From CAYPOY01 sp964412395 (lineage in GTDB: Bacteria > Chloroflexota > Anaerolineae > B4-G1): a DNA stretch of 6,092 nt. The translations under genes and the position numbers were made by a program. The notes beneath the pieces are model-generated. The model ran no database searches and was not told the origin of the DNA. It worked only from the letters and a program-made list of their open reading frames with translations. Positions 5,916-6,092 of the stretch are shown in pieces; the first letter of the stretch is position 1, and every line of letters starts with the position of its first letter. Location: positions 1 through 6,092 of the forward strand of contig CAYPOY010000324.1 in assembly GCA_964412395.1 (NCBI GenBank). Reading direction: 5' to 3'.

Positions 5916-5943
5916 TTGACAGCCATTGGTAGTGTGTTATCAT
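5916..5943 (+). promoter_or_regulatory. Sigma70-like promoter of rnpB
   Basis: A perfect TTGACA (-35, 5916-5921) and TATCAT (-10, 5938-5943, one mismatch) are 16 bases apart. The predicted start, near 5950, coincides with the expected 5' end of RNase P RNA. A second TTGACT lies at 5907-5912 but is less well placed. Confidence 0.8.
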
Positions 5944-5950
5944 AAGATTG

Positions 5951-6092
5951 GCGCTCAGGTCGGCCAGGCGGTCGCGCCCTCCCCTTCGTCCCCCCCACTG
6001 GGGGGGAAAGAGGAGGGGCACAGGGCGAGGAAAGTCCGGGCTCCACAGGGCACAGTGCTGGGTAACACCCAGGCGGGGTGACCCGACGGAAA
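5951..6092 (+). ncRNA. rnpB: RNase P RNA, type A-like, 5' part (truncated by window end)
   Basis: This is the catalytic RNA that, with the RnpA protein, removes 5' leaders from precursor tRNAs. The universally conserved region GAGGAAAGTCCGGGCTC lies at 6027-6043, forming the 5' strand of P4 and its surroundings. It is followed by CCACAGGGCA and then two hairpins matching P8 (CTGGG and CCCAG closing GTAACA-type sequence, 6058-6072) and P9 (CGGG-GTGA-CCCG, with a GNRA loop, 6074-6085). Upstream, the P1/P2 strands begin near GCTCAGGTCGGCC. The P3 domain spans about 5976-6019, with an outer stem GCCCTCC/GGAGGGGC and an inner stem of seven C-G pairs. The layout follows the ancestral type A fold. 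The 3' half, including P10-P18 and the closing P1 strand, lies outside the window. The 5' end is set from the promoter and by comparison with E. coli, and could shift by a few bases. Confidence 0.95.

Larger units (their letters stand above)
5727..5950. other. AT-richer divergent intergenic region between the kinase gene and rnpB
   Basis: This stretch of about 220 bases is clearly less GC-rich than the flanking genes and has no credible reading frame. It holds the two divergent promoters. A short inverted repeat, AAGTGT (5745-5750) with ACACTT (5767-5772), lies in the kinase leader and could be an operator or a weak hairpin. Nothing else is recognisable. Confidence 0.6.

Overview
The window is GC-rich bacterial DNA. 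It holds the 3' part of a Snf2-family helicase gene, a run of plus-strand genes behind it, a convergent minus-strand sensor kinase gene, and the 5' end of the RNase P RNA gene, which leaves by the right edge. The taxon is inferred, not proven. High GC, a secreted lipoprotein with a long Thr/Pro linker, a relic of a C39-like peptidase with a small partner gene, and a cytoplasmic cNMP-binding histidine kinase together suggest a Chloroflexota (Anaerolineae-like) bacterium. The type A-looking rnpB fits but is not specific.

Layout from left to right. Positions 1-965 encode the C-terminal half of a Snf2/RapA-type ATPase, open at the left edge. Positions 984-1358 encode a small protein of unknown function, followed by 1374-1631, the C-terminal remnant of a C39-like cysteine peptidase that lacks its catalytic Cys. 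Positions 1628-2548 encode a SWIM zinc-finger protein, the usual neighbour of Snf2 helicases (as in Bacillus subtilis ywqA/ywqB). Eight tandem heptamers at 2513-2568 supply the end of the SWIM gene and the start of the next one. That next gene (2552-3979) encodes a predicted lipoprotein with a Thr/Pro-rich linker and a Cys-rich beta-propeller-like domain. Positions 3994-4398 encode a VOC-fold protein, most likely methylmalonyl-CoA epimerase. A strong hairpin at 4456-4487 terminates the kinase gene coming from the opposite side.

On the minus strand, 4506-5711 encodes a soluble sensor kinase: an N-terminal cyclic-nucleotide-binding fold, then HisKA and HATPase. A more AT-rich intergenic region (about 5727-5950) carries two divergent sigma70-like promoters, one for the kinase and one for rnpB. 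rnpB starts near 5951 and is cut by the window end.

Functionally, Snf2 and SWIM probably form one DNA- or RNA-polymerase-associated module, here split by the small gene and the peptidase relic. The lipoprotein, epimerase and kinase have no obvious link to it. I see no CRISPR array, transposase, tRNA or complete novel system. The most unusual features are the heptamer array shared by two reading frames and the decayed peptidase pair inside the Snf2/SWIM unit.
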